Assembly (NCBI RefSeq): GCF_035581345.1 | Contig: NZ_CP141608.1 | Location: 434,001-498,000, forward strand | Direction: 5' to 3' | DNA length: 64,000 nt | DNA from: Pseudomonas sp. JQ170C | GTDB lineage: Bacteria > Pseudomonadota > Gammaproteobacteria > Pseudomonadales > Pseudomonadaceae | Shown: positions 30,592-40,091 of the stretch, one piece after another | Numbering within the stretch: the stretch's first letter is position 1 | Layout: the number at the start of each line of letters is the position of its first letter | The notes under the pieces: generated by a model | What the model saw: only the letters and a program-made list of their open reading frames with translations | What the model was told of the DNA's origin: nothing | The model's database searches: none | Position numbers and translations under genes: made by a program

Positions 30592-31923
30592 TCACAACGT
30601 CAATGTCAGGCGGTTGACCAGAGCCCCCGGCAAATGGCTGGAACTGGTCTGGCGCTGGCCATAGGTACTGGTCGACAGGATCAACTCCCGCTCGCGGGTC
30701 AACGCCTCCAACTGCGACCCCAGCAAACTGTAGACGCTGTCATCGAAGCGCATGGTGCTCACCGGTGCCTGGATCTGGCCGTTCTCGACCCAGAAAGTGG
30801 CAAAGCGGGTCAGCCCGGTCATGCGGGCGGCCGGCAGGTCGGAGAAGTTCAGGTACCAGAGGTTGCTGATGTACAAGCCGGTACCCAGGCGCGCGAGGAT
30901 GTCGTGCTGGTCCAGCTCGCCACCGGCCAGGCTCAGGGCGCAAGGCGATTCATGGCTGTCGGCGCCGTTGGCCGCCAGCTCGAACTCGGCGGCGCTGCGG
31001 GCGCAGATCAACCGGTCAAGGCCACGGCCCTGCTCGATCAGGCGCAGGTCGCTGCGCGGCGTACCTTCATCGGAGAAGCTCGGGCTCAGCGAGCCGCTGA
31101 CCTGTTCGGCGATGCTGACCATCGGGTTCAGGCGGGCATCGCCATCGTACAAGCGCTGCAACGGACTGTTCTTGGTGGCCAGGGAATGGGCGGAGAAGCC
31201 ACCCCAGCACAGCATGCCCATGATCTCGTCCATGGCCGCGGGCGCCAGGTAGGCGCGGTACTCGCCAGGTGCCAGGGTCTTGAGTGGTCGCCCCAGGTAT
31301 TCCAGTTGTTCCCGCGCCTGGCGCAGGCGCTGTGAGAAGACCTCGCTGTCCCACTGCTGACCGGCGTAGTTGGCCTTGACCGCCTGGCCGTTGCGGTGGA
31401 ACAGGCTCCAGTCGAAGTTGAAGCTGTTGGCCTGGTGCCAGCCGAAGGCCCCGAACGAGCTGGCAAAGCCCCGGCAGATCGGCCCTGCGGCATAGATGCC
31501 GACCAGATCCAGTTCCCCGGCCCCCAGTTCGATCTGCGCCAGTACCTGGGCAAGGTCGGGCAGCGGCGGGTCTTGCACGCTATGGCTCTGCCAGGCGCTG
31601 TCGTTGAGTTGCAGGTAGGGGTCGGCTTCGAGCAGCGGCAAGGTCTGGCGCAGCTGTTCGATGGCCTGGGCCAGGCGCTGCTGATCGACGTCGGGGTCGT
31701 TGCCCAGGGTGAACTGCAGCTCGCCCTGGCGGCCATCCATGACCAGTTTCAGCACGCAGCTGGCTTGCTGGACTTCGCCGGCCTGGCGCACCTTGGCGTG
31801 GTTGAAACGAATGAATCGGGAGTGCTCGGCGCTGTAGCTGAGGGTGAAGTGTTCCGGCGCGCGAACCTGTTCTTGCAGGCTCTGCAACAGGCGTTGAAAG
31901 CTGTGCAGTGGGGTGGCAGCCAT
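30592..31923 (-). CDS. TldE/PmbA-family protease partner subunit
   Basis: A 443-residue protein of the U62 family that lacks the HExxxH motif, as expected for the TldE (PmbA) half of the heterodimer. It shows GLYISNLWYLNFSDLPAARMTGLTR-like C-terminal conservation (key residues NLWY, RMTG). In E. coli TldD/TldE process microcin B17 and degrade CcdA. The start overlaps the tldD-like stop (TGATG), so the two are translationally coupled. Probably a paralogue of the housekeeping tldD/pmbA pair rather than that pair itself; this cannot be settled from the window. Confidence 0.85.
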   Translation of the reverse strand: MAATPLHSFQRLLQSLQEQVRAPEHFTLSYSAEHSRFIRFNHAKVRQAGEVQQASCVLKLVMDGRQGELQFTLGNDPDVDQQRLAQAIEQLRQTLPLLEADPYLQLNDSAWQSHSVQDPPLPDLAQVLAQIELGAGELDLVGIYAAGPICRGFASSFGAFGWHQANSFNFDWSLFHRNGQAVKANYAGQQWDSEVFSQRLRQAREQLEYLGRPLKTLAPGEYRAYLAPAAMDEIMGMLCWGGFSAHSLATKNSPLQRLYDGDARLNPMVSIAEQVSGSLSPSFSDEGTPRSDLRLIEQGRGLDRLICARSAAEFELAANGADSHESPCALSLAGGELDQHDILARLGTGLYISNLWYLNFSDLPAARMTGLTRFATFWVENGQIQAPVSTMRFDDSVYSLLGSQLEALTRERELILSTSTYGQRQTSSSHLPGALVNRLTLTL

Positions 31924-33365
31924 CAGGCGTCTCCTCCGAATACGTCGATCTGGCTGAACACGCAGGCGGGTGAAGCATGGCCCACCCGCACCACCTGATT
32001 GGGTTCGCCCTTGCCGCAGTTGGGTGTTCCCAGGACCTGGAAGGTGCTGGCATCGCCCACGGCGCTGAGGTTGCCCCAGAACTGCGCGGAGATCCCCCGG
32101 TAGTTGGGGTTCTTGACCACGCCCTTGAGCTCACCGTTCTCGATCAACTGGCCCCATTCGCAGCCGAACTGGAACTTGTTGCGGGCATCATCAATGGACC
32201 AGGAACGGTTGGTGCGCATCAGGATGCCGCGCTCGATGCCGCCGACCAATTGCGCCAGGCTCTGGTCACCCGGCTCGATGTTGAGGTTGGCCATGCGGTC
32301 GATCGGCGCGCGGTTCCAGCCGCAGGCGCGGCTGTTGGCGACGCCGTCCAGGCCCGAGCGGAACTGCGACAGCGCACCGCCCAACGGGCGTAGCAGCAGG
32401 CCGTCGCGGATCAGGAATTGCTTGTTGGCGGCGGTGCCATCGTCGTCATGGCTGTAGCTGGCCAGCTCCTCGCCGATGGTCGGGTCAAAGGTCACGTTGA
32501 GCAGTTTCGAGCCGTACTGCAGGGTGCCGAAATCGCTGGCGTTGACGAAGCTGGTGCCAGCGTAATTGCGCTCGTCACCGAGGATGCGGTCCATTTCCAA
32601 TGGGTGGCCGATGGACTCGTGGATCTGCAGCATCATCTGGTCGGGCATCAGCAGCAGGTCGCGCACCCCGCTCGGGGTGTTGGGTGCGAGCAGCAGTTGC
32701 AGGGCCTGGTCGGCGACCTTGGCCCCGGCACCCAGCAGGCCGCAACGCTCGATTACATCCATGCCGCCTTGCTGGCCGAAATTCTCCCGGCCCAGGCTGC
32801 GGCTCTGGCTGTCCTGGCCATCGAAGGCGGTGGCGGTGAAGCCCGGGTAGATGAAACGCTGGGCCTGACGCTGTTCGGCGCCGGCGGTATTGAGGTAGAT
32901 CTGCTCGACGGTGCTGATGCCCAGGCTTGCCTGCCAGTTCACCAGGCGGCTATCGGCGGGCACGCTGGCCGATTCGCGGGCCAGCAGGGCAAAGCAGTCC
33001 GCCAGCGAGGCCACGGGTTGTTCAAGGTTGGGGGAGCAGTAGTCGGTGCGCCCGGTGGCGACCGGTTGCTCGCGCAGGTCGAGCAGGGCGCAGCCGGCGA
33101 TCTGCCGGGCGAGCGCCTCGGCTTGCTCCAGGGCGCGTTGCAGGCCTGATTGCGACAGGTCGGCGGTGGCCGCATAGGCTTCGACGCCGTTGAGCCGAAC
33201 CGTCAGCATCGCGCCTTCGTCACGGCTGAAGAACGGCGGCTCGGCAACGTTCTTGCGCACCGACAGGTGCTGCTGGGACTGCTGCACATGCCGCAAGGAA
33301 AAGAATTCGGCCGTGCTGCGCAGGGCGGCGAAGCGCTGGCGCAGCAAAGCGGTCAACTCGAACAT
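31923..33365 (-). CDS. TldD-family metalloprotease catalytic subunit
   Basis: A 480-residue U62-family protein with the zinc motif HESIGH at 249-254 (pattern HExxxH). Downstream are GTSFVNASDFGTL and the C-terminal Cys-Gly-Lys-Gly segment (NCGKGEP), both typical of TldD. A GGAGG lies 6 bases before the ATG at 33365; the open frame upstream of it overlaps the acyl-CoA dehydrogenase gene end. It forms the active heterodimer with the next gene. The TldD-like and TldE-like genes are adjacent here, unlike the separated E. coli genes. Confidence 0.9.
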   Translation of the reverse strand: MFELTALLRQRFAALRSTAEFFSLRHVQQSQQHLSVRKNVAEPPFFSRDEGAMLTVRLNGVEAYAATADLSQSGLQRALEQAEALARQIAGCALLDLREQPVATGRTDYCSPNLEQPVASLADCFALLARESASVPADSRLVNWQASLGISTVEQIYLNTAGAEQRQAQRFIYPGFTATAFDGQDSQSRSLGRENFGQQGGMDVIERCGLLGAGAKVADQALQLLLAPNTPSGVRDLLLMPDQMMLQIHESIGHPLEMDRILGDERNYAGTSFVNASDFGTLQYGSKLLNVTFDPTIGEELASYSHDDDGTAANKQFLIRDGLLLRPLGGALSQFRSGLDGVANSRACGWNRAPIDRMANLNIEPGDQSLAQLVGGIERGILMRTNRSWSIDDARNKFQFGCEWGQLIENGELKGVVKNPNYRGISAQFWGNLSAVGDASTFQVLGTPNCGKGEPNQVVRVGHASPACVFSQIDVFGGDA

Positions 33366-33396
33366 GAAGAACCTCCGTGGGTACGGTGGCTCCCCC

Positions 33397-35199
33397 TCAG
33401 AACCACTCGTCGTGCATGCCCTGGCACGTATCGTCGCGAGCCTCGAGCAATGACAGCTCATTATGGCAGCCCGGCACTTCCCAGGTCAGGAAATAACGGG
33501 CGGCCTGCAACTTGCCCTTGTAGAAGTCGCGGTCGGCCGGATCACCCCGTTCCAGGCCCTGCTCGGCGCGGATCGCCTGCTCCAGCCAGCGCCAGCCGAT
33601 CACGCAGTGGCCGAAGGCCTTGAGGTACAGCGCCGAGTTGGCCAGGGCACTGTTCACCTGGCCTTGGGCCAGATCGCCAAGCAGGCCCAGGGTGACGCTT
33701 TGCAGGCGAACCTGCAGCTGCTCGAGGGGCGTGCGCAGGTGATCAAGGCCGGGGTAACCCCGCGCCCGTTCGCAGGTGCCGGCAATCAAACGCACCAACT
33801 GCTTGAGGCCGGCACCGCCGTTTTGCGCCAGCTTGCGCCCGAGCAGGTCCAGTGACTGAATGCCGTGGGTGCCTTCGTGAATGGGGTTCAGGCGGTTGTC
33901 GCGGTAATACTGCTCGACCGGGTATTCGCGGGTGTAGCCGTGGCCGCCGAGAATCTGGATCGCCAGTTCGTTGGCCTTGAGACAGAACTCCGATGGCCAG
34001 GATTTGACGATCGGGGTCAGCAGATCGAGCAATTCGTGGGCCTGCTGGCGCTGGAGTTCGCTGTCGCCGCTCTGGGTGTCGTCGAACAACCGTGCCGCAT
34101 ACAGGCCCAAGTCGAAGGCGCCTTCGACATACGCCTTCTGGGTCAGCAGCATGCGCTTCACATCGCTGTGGCTGATGATCGGCACAGCGGCGGTGGCCGG
34201 GTCCTTGTTGTCCAGCGGCCTGCCCTGGGGGCGTTGGCGAGCGTAGTCCAGCGAATACAGGTAACCGGCGTAGCCGAGCATCACCGCGCCCATGCCCACG
34301 CCGATGCGTGCCTCGTTCATCATTTGGAACATACACGCCAGGCCTTGGTGCGGTTTGCCCACCAGGTAGCCTACGCATTGGCCGTTGTCGCCGAAGTTCA
34401 GTGCCGTGGAGGTGGTGCCGCGCCAGCCCATCTTGTGGAACAGCCCGGCCAGCAGCACATCGTTGCGTGGCCCCAGGCTGCCATCGGCGTTGACCAGGAA
34501 CTTGGGCACGATGAACAGCGAAATGCCCTTCACCCCCGGCGGGGCATCCGGCAGCTTGGCCAGCACCATGTGGACAATGTTTTCCGACAGCGGATGGTCG
34601 CCGCCCGAGATAAAAATCTTGTTGCCGCGCAGCCGGTAGCTGCCGTCGCCGGCAGGTTCAGCGCGGGTGCGGATATCGGCCAGGGAAGAGCCGGCGTGCG
34701 GCTCGGTCAAGGCCATGGTGCCGAAGTACCGCCCCTCGATCATCGGCTGCAGGAACAGGCGCTTTTGCTCATCGCTGCCAAAACTCTCGATCAGGTTGGC
34801 CGCGCCCATGGTCAGGAACGGATAGGCCGTCGTCCCCGCGTTGGCTGCCTGGAAGTGGGCAAAACAGGCCTGTGAAAGCAGGGTCGGCAGCTGCATGCCG
34901 CCGGCTTCGAAATCGCGACTGGCATTGAGAAAGCCCGCTTCAAGGAACGCATCGACAGCCGGTTTCACTTCAGGAATCAGCACCGCTTCGCCGTTTTCAT
35001 AGCGCGGTTCGTTCTCGTCGCCTTTGCGGTTGTGCGGGGCGAAGAACTTCTCGGCAATGGTTCGCGCGGTGCCCAGCGCGGCATCGAAGGTTTCCCGGTT
35101 GTGCTCGGCAAAGCGCGGGCGTTGGGTAAGGGCCTCGGCATCCAGCACTTCGTAGAGCTCGAAGGCCAGGTTGCGGGCGCTGAGCAGGGTCTCGGACAT
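33397..35199 (-). CDS. Acyl-CoA dehydrogenase with C-terminal extension
   Basis: A 600-residue flavoenzyme that introduces the alpha-beta double bond in an acyl-CoA. FAD and substrate motifs are MALTEPHAGSSLADI and NKIFISGGDH; the catalytic Glu is in NPIHEGTHGIQ, in the position used by this branch. It exceeds the usual 380 residues because of a C-terminal helical domain (about residues 460-600), as in the large Pseudomonas FadE-like and AidB-related dehydrogenases. Single gene, 31 bases upstream of tldD. Chain-length preference unknown. Confidence 0.92.
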   Translation of the reverse strand: MSETLLSARNLAFELYEVLDAEALTQRPRFAEHNRETFDAALGTARTIAEKFFAPHNRKGDENEPRYENGEAVLIPEVKPAVDAFLEAGFLNASRDFEAGGMQLPTLLSQACFAHFQAANAGTTAYPFLTMGAANLIESFGSDEQKRLFLQPMIEGRYFGTMALTEPHAGSSLADIRTRAEPAGDGSYRLRGNKIFISGGDHPLSENIVHMVLAKLPDAPPGVKGISLFIVPKFLVNADGSLGPRNDVLLAGLFHKMGWRGTTSTALNFGDNGQCVGYLVGKPHQGLACMFQMMNEARIGVGMGAVMLGYAGYLYSLDYARQRPQGRPLDNKDPATAAVPIISHSDVKRMLLTQKAYVEGAFDLGLYAARLFDDTQSGDSELQRQQAHELLDLLTPIVKSWPSEFCLKANELAIQILGGHGYTREYPVEQYYRDNRLNPIHEGTHGIQSLDLLGRKLAQNGGAGLKQLVRLIAGTCERARGYPGLDHLRTPLEQLQVRLQSVTLGLLGDLAQGQVNSALANSALYLKAFGHCVIGWRWLEQAIRAEQGLERGDPADRDFYKGKLQAARYFLTWEVPGCHNELSLLEARDDTCQGMHDEWF

Positions 35200-35440
35200 G
35201 GCGGCATTCCTGTCATTGAAGTCGGCTGAGTGTAGGAATGGCAGGGTGGCGTGACCAGCAAGATTGATGCAGGTGATGGTGTGGGACAGCTGTCAGTTCG
35301 GTGCTGGGTTGAAGCAAGCAGCGGGAGAGTGTGGACAAAAGATGAATCGGAATGCTCGCTCCGGGCAGTCGGAGCGAGCCGACATTTTTCCAGAGGGAAA
35401 AAGCATCTGATAGGCCGCCAACTACACGGCGGTATGCCTT

Positions 35441-36001
35441 ATGTCCATCACCACGCTTGCCTCGGCACAGGCTGTTGTCAGTTCAGGTTCCCGGGCCGGG
35501 CCCATGTTCTTCGTGGTGTCCGTGCGCAAACTGACGTTGATGACGTGTTTCACGTTCGGCCTTTATGGGTTGTTCTGGTTTTACCGCAACTGGGAGCTCT
35601 ACCAGGAAACCAGTGGCGTGAAGGTGAACATGCTCCTGCGCTGCGCGCTGCCCGAGCTGTTCATCTACTCGCTGTTGAGCCGGGTTGACCGGCAGATTCG
35701 CGCCACCGGGCGGCAGTATGCGTGGTCACCCTGGTGCCTGACGTTCAGCCTGGTACTGGCGACCCTGGTGTTTTTGCAGCTGTCGATGCTGATGCCGCCA
35801 ATGCTCGGCGAGATGCCTCTGATTGTGCTCGTGGCGGTGTTGGGAGTGGTGATCAGTTGCTGGGTGCTGGGCAGGATTCAGCGGGCAATCAATTTTTGCG
35901 AAGGGGATCCCGAAGGGGCGGGGAATGGGCGGTTGTCGCTGGTGAATGGGGTTTGGGTCGGGGGAATCGTGTTGCTTGGGATTGGGATTGGGGTTGGGTG
36001 A
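35441..36001 (+). CDS. Membrane protein of unknown function
   Basis: A 186-residue protein with three to four hydrophobic segments. The opening motif FFVVSVRKLTLMTCFTFGLYGLFWFYRNW-type (key residues V-S-x-K-L, T-x-G-L-Y, W-F-Y-R-N-W) recurs in several small bacterial membrane proteins, in which a cytoplasmic Trp-Tyr-Asn segment follows helix 1. The C-terminus is a Gly/Val-rich helix. No good Shine-Dalgarno. The base use near the 3' end (runs of GGG and TTGGG) is unlike its neighbours. I do not recognise a function. Confidence 0.7.
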   Translation: MSITTLASAQAVVSSGSRAGPMFFVVSVRKLTLMTCFTFGLYGLFWFYRNWELYQETSGVKVNMLLRCALPELFIYSLLSRVDRQIRATGRQYAWSPWCLTFSLVLATLVFLQLSMLMPPMLGEMPLIVLVAVLGVVISCWVLGRIQRAINFCEGDPEGAGNGRLSLVNGVWVGGIVLLGIGIGVG

Positions 36002-36004
36002 AGC

Positions 36005-36060
36005 TTCGCGGGGCAAGCCCGCTCCTACAGATTGCCTGTAGGAGCGGGCTTGCCCCGCGA
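36005..36060. repeat. REP pair between convergent genes
   Basis: Inverted copies TTCGCGGGGCAAGCCCGCTC and its complement, joined by CTACAG-ATTGC-CTGTAG, so the palindrome reaches about 25 bases each side. It lies between the membrane protein gene and putA. Confidence 0.95.
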
Positions 36061-36066
36061 GCGCTA

Positions 36067-39000
36067 TCAGCCGATGGTCATCAGGCTTGCGTTACCGCCG
36101 GCAGCAGCGGTGTTGACGCTCAGCGCGCGCTCGATCACCAGGCGCTCCAGGGCAATCGAGGTTTCACCCGACGACAGGCCATGTACACCAACGATCGCAC
36201 CGGCACGCTTGGCCACCTGCTCGCACACGGCGCGCAGTTGGTCGGAGTGGCCGTGGTGCAGAACCGCGTCGAACACGACTTCGTCCTTGGTCCAGTCACC
36301 GACCAGTTTGATGCGTGCCTGAACATCCTTCGGCAGACGGTTGCGCAGGGTCTTGGTCAGCTCACCCTCCGGCCACACCGCCGAGCTGCCCACGGCCAGC
36401 ACGGCAGCCAGTTGGGTCAGCAGATCGGCTTCGACTTCGGCCAGGCACAGTACGTGCTCGCGCGGCAGGATGGTGTAGCTGTTGCGCTCGCCAGTCGGGC
36501 CGGCCAGCAGGCGGCTGATACCGCTCTGCGATTGCTGGGCAAACTGGTCGCACAGGCTGCCCAGGTCGGTCAGCTGGTTGCTGGTAGCCCAGGTCTTGAG
36601 TGCTTGCAGTGGCTTGGTCATGGCGTCGCGCAGGCGAGTGTCCGGGGTGTTCTCACCGTCGGTACGCTTGAACGACTGCTCGATGGCATCGGCCGGACGG
36701 GTCGACAGCAGGCGGTACAGGTACAGCGGGCCACCGGCTTTCGGACCGGTACCAGACAGGCCCTCACCACCGAACGGCTGCACACCGACCACGGCACCGA
36801 CGATGTTGCGGTTGACGTAGACGTTACCGGCATTGACGCTGTCGATGACCTTGGCGATGGTTTCGTCGATCCGGGTGTGTACACCCAGGGTCAGGCCGTA
36901 ACCGGAAGCGTTGATCTGCTCGATCAGCTGGTCAAGGTTCTTGCGGTTGTAGCGCACCACGTGCAGGACCGGGCCGAAGATCTCGCGCTGCAGCTCGTCG
37001 AAGCTGTCCAACTCGATCAGGGTTGGCATGACGAACGTGCCGCGCTTGATTTCCTCGCCATCGGCAATGGCTACCTGGTACACGGTGCGGCCTTTGTCGC
37101 GCATGCCCTGGATGTGCTTCTCGATGCCAGCCTTGGCTTCGGCGTCGATCACCGGGCCAATGTCGACGGCCAGGCGCTCAGGATTGCCCAGGCGGCTTTC
37201 GGCCATGGCGCCCTTGAGCATTTCGATCACGCGGTCGGCGGAGTCTTCCTGCAGGCACAGCACGCGCAGTGCCGAGCAACGCTGGCCGGCGCTGTCGAAC
37301 GCCGAGGAGACCACGTCGATGACCACTTGTTCGGTGAGCGCCGAGGAGTCGACGATCATCGCGTTCTGGCCGCCGGTCTCGGCGATCAACGGGATCGGGC
37401 GACCCTGGGCATCCAAACGGCCGGCGATGTTGCGCTGCAGCAGGCGAGCCACTTCGGTGGAGCCGGTGAACATCACGCCTTTGACGCGGTCGTCGCCGAC
37501 CAGGCGGGCACCGACGGTTTCACCGCGTCCTGGCAGCAGTTGCACCACGCCTTCTGGGATGCCGGCTTCGAGCAGCAGGCGCACGGCCTGGGCCGCTACC
37601 AGCGGGGTCTGTTCGGCAGGCTTGGCCAGTACCGGGTTGCCTGCGGCCAGCGCAGCAGCCACTTGGCCGCTGAAAATGGCCAGCGGGAAGTTCCACGGGC
37701 TGATGCACACCACCGGGCCCAGTGGGCGGTGGGCGTCGTTGCTGAAGTCGTTGCGGGCCTGCACGGCGTAGTAGCGCAGGAAGTCGACGGCTTCGCGGAC
37801 TTCGGCGATGGCGTTGGCGAAGGTCTTGCCTGCTTCGCGGGCCAGCAGGCCCATCAGCGGCTGGATCTCGGCTTCCATCAGGTCGGCGGCGCGCTCCAGG
37901 ATGGCGGCGCGCTCGGCGGGCGGGGTGGCCTGCCAGATCGGTGCAGCCTTGAGGGCGCACTGGATGGCGTTGTCGACGTCGGCAACGGTGGCTTCTTGTA
38001 CGTGACCGACCACATCGCGATGGTCGGACGGGTTCAGTACCGGTGCCGCGGCTTCGTCGCTGGCGTCGCAACCGAGCATCGGTGCGGCTTTCCAGTTGTT
38101 GTGGGCGGTGGCCAGCAGGGCGCAGGACAGCGACGCCAGGCGGTGTTCGTTGGCCATGTCGATACCGGCGGAGTTGGCGCGCTCGGAACCGTACAGATCA
38201 CGCGGCAGCGGAATGCGCGGGTGCGGCAGGCCGAAGCTGCCTTCCTGGGTCGCCATGCGCTCGATGGTCGCCACCGGGTCGGCGACCAGTTCCTGGATCG
38301 AGATCGACTGGTCAGCGATGCGGTTGACGAACGAGGTGTTGGCGCCGTTTTCCAGCAGGCGGCGAACCAGGTAAGCCAGCAGCGTTTCATGGGTGCCGAC
38401 CGGTGCGTACACGCGGCACGGACGGTTCAGCTTGCCGTCGGCAACCTTGCCGACAACCTGCTCGTAAAGTGGCTCGCCCATGCCATGCAGGCACTGGAAC
38501 TCGTACTGGCCCGGGTAGTAGTTCTGCCCGGCGATCTGGTAGATGGCCGACAGGGTATGGGCGTTGTGGGTGGCGAACTGCGGGTAGATGACTTCCGGTA
38601 CCGACAGCAGCTTGCGTGCGCAGGCGATGTAGGACACGTCGGTGTACACCTTGCGGGTGTACACCGGATAGCCTTCCAGGCCTTCGACCTGGGCGCGCTT
38701 GATTTCGCTGTCCCAGTAGGCGCCTTTTACCAGGCGAATCATCAGGCGGTGACGGCTGCGGCGTGCCAGGTCGATCACGTAGTCGATCACATACGGGCAG
38801 CGCTTCTGGTAAGCCTGGATGACGAAGCCGATACCGTTCCAGCCGGTCAGCTGCGGCTCGAAGCACAGGCGCTCGAGCAGGTCCAGCGACAGCTCCAGGC
38901 GGTCGGCTTCTTCGGCGTCGATGTTCAGGCCGATGTCGTATTGTTTGGCCAGCAGGGTCAGCGACAGCAGGCGTGGATACAGCTCTTCCATCACGCGCTC

Positions 39001-40020
39001 GTACTGTGCGCGGCTGTAGCGCGGGTGCAAGGCCGACAGCTTGATCGAGATGCCCGGGCCTTCATAGATGCCACGGCCGTGGGAGGCCTTGCCGATCGAG
39101 TGGATCGCTTGCTCGTAGGAGGCCAGGTATTTCTGCGCGTCGTGCTCGGTCAGGGCGGCTTCGCCGAGCATGTCGTAGGAGTAGCGGAAGCCCTTGGCTT
39201 CGAATTTGCTGGCGTTGGCCAGGGCTTCGGCGATGGTTTCACCGGTCACGAACTGTTCGCCCATCAGGCGCATGGCCATGTCGACGCCCTTGCGGATCAT
39301 CGGCTCGCCGCTCTTGCCGATAATGCGGCTGAGCGAGGAGGTGAGGCCAGATTCGTTGTGGGTCGAGACCAGCTTGCCGGTCAGCAGCAGGCCCCAGGTC
39401 GCGGCGTTGACGAACAGCGACGGGCTGTTGCCCAGGTGCGGTTGCCAGTTGCCGGTGCTGATCTTGTCGCGGATCAGGGCGTCACGGGTGCCTTTGTCGG
39501 GGATACGCAGCAGGGCTTCGGCCAGGCACATCAGCGCCACGCCTTCCTGGGACGACAGGGAGAATTCCTGCAGCAGGCCCTGGACGATACCGGCACGGCC
39601 GCCGGCGCTTTTCTGGTTGCGCAGCTTTTCAGCAATGCCGGCGGCCAGCTTGTTGGTGGCTTCGGCCATGTCTGCCGGCAAGCGAGCCTGCTCCAGAAGC
39701 ATCGGCACCACTTCCGGCTCCGGGCGACGGTAGGCTGCAGTGATGGCCGAGCGCAGTACCGATTGCGGCAGGATGCTTTCGGCGAATTCGAGGAAGCACT
39801 GGTGGGCGTGATCGCCCGGGACTTCACCGGCTTCGTCGCCGTTGCTGCTGGCCTGACCATTGAGTTCGGTCAGCGTGGCGCCACCCTCGAGCTTTTCCAG
39901 GTAGTTGAAGATTGCCTGTTTAATCAACCAATGCGGCGTGCGGTCGATGGACTGCGCAGCTGCTTTGAGTCGCTCACGGGTCGGGTCGTCAAGTTTGACC
40001 CCAAGGGTGGTCGTCGCCAT
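36067..40020 (-). CDS. putA: Trifunctional PutA: proline dehydrogenase, P5C dehydrogenase and repressor
   Basis: A 1317-residue peripheral membrane flavoenzyme that oxidises proline to glutamate. Residues 1-47 form a ribbon-helix-helix DNA-binding domain (TTTLGVKLDDPTRERLKAAA). The proline dehydrogenase barrel spans about 240-560 (VKGAYWDSEIKRAQ; the C-terminal RRLLENGANT binds proline carboxylate). The aldehyde dehydrogenase domain spans about 640-1100, with catalytic Cys in SAGQRCSALR and Glu in LIAETGGQNAM. A C-terminal ALDH-like domain completes it. In this class PutA represses putA and putP without proline and moves to the membrane when reduced. The adjoining region carries seven GTTGCA sites. 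Confidence 0.98.
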   Translation of the reverse strand: MATTTLGVKLDDPTRERLKAAAQSIDRTPHWLIKQAIFNYLEKLEGGATLTELNGQASSNGDEAGEVPGDHAHQCFLEFAESILPQSVLRSAITAAYRRPEPEVVPMLLEQARLPADMAEATNKLAAGIAEKLRNQKSAGGRAGIVQGLLQEFSLSSQEGVALMCLAEALLRIPDKGTRDALIRDKISTGNWQPHLGNSPSLFVNAATWGLLLTGKLVSTHNESGLTSSLSRIIGKSGEPMIRKGVDMAMRLMGEQFVTGETIAEALANASKFEAKGFRYSYDMLGEAALTEHDAQKYLASYEQAIHSIGKASHGRGIYEGPGISIKLSALHPRYSRAQYERVMEELYPRLLSLTLLAKQYDIGLNIDAEEADRLELSLDLLERLCFEPQLTGWNGIGFVIQAYQKRCPYVIDYVIDLARRSRHRLMIRLVKGAYWDSEIKRAQVEGLEGYPVYTRKVYTDVSYIACARKLLSVPEVIYPQFATHNAHTLSAIYQIAGQNYYPGQYEFQCLHGMGEPLYEQVVGKVADGKLNRPCRVYAPVGTHETLLAYLVRRLLENGANTSFVNRIADQSISIQELVADPVATIERMATQEGSFGLPHPRIPLPRDLYGSERANSAGIDMANEHRLASLSCALLATAHNNWKAAPMLGCDASDEAAAPVLNPSDHRDVVGHVQEATVADVDNAIQCALKAAPIWQATPPAERAAILERAADLMEAEIQPLMGLLAREAGKTFANAIAEVREAVDFLRYYAVQARNDFSNDAHRPLGPVVCISPWNFPLAIFSGQVAAALAAGNPVLAKPAEQTPLVAAQAVRLLLEAGIPEGVVQLLPGRGETVGARLVGDDRVKGVMFTGSTEVARLLQRNIAGRLDAQGRPIPLIAETGGQNAMIVDSSALTEQVVIDVVSSAFDSAGQRCSALRVLCLQEDSADRVIEMLKGAMAESRLGNPERLAVDIGPVIDAEAKAGIEKHIQGMRDKGRTVYQVAIADGEEIKRGTFVMPTLIELDSFDELQREIFGPVLHVVRYNRKNLDQLIEQINASGYGLTLGVHTRIDETIAKVIDSVNAGNVYVNRNIVGAVVGVQPFGGEGLSGTGPKAGGPLYLYRLLSTRPADAIEQSFKRTDGENTPDTRLRDAMTKPLQALKTWATSNQLTDLGSLCDQFAQQSQSGISRLLAGPTGERNSYTILPREHVLCLAEVEADLLTQLAAVLAVGSSAVWPEGELTKTLRNRLPKDVQARIKLVGDWTKDEVVFDAVLHHGHSDQLRAVCEQVAKRAGAIVGVHGLSSGETSIALERLVIERALSVNTAAAGGNASLMTIG

Positions 40021-40091
40021 TTCTTATCCTCATTATTGCCACGATGCTGTGGCTAAAGCTGGCGCCAAGATTAGCTGTGCGCGATTTCGGG

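Noticed and set aside
35200..35440. Divergent region between the acyl-CoA dehydrogenase and the membrane protein genes
   Set aside because: I see no palindrome, riboswitch or clear promoter that I could defend.
35722..40056. A 1444-codon open frame on the plus strand across putA
   Set aside because: It is exactly antisense to putA, which has all its domains. The translation is low in complexity (Gly, Val, Asp, Gln, His) and typical of a GC-rich shadow frame.
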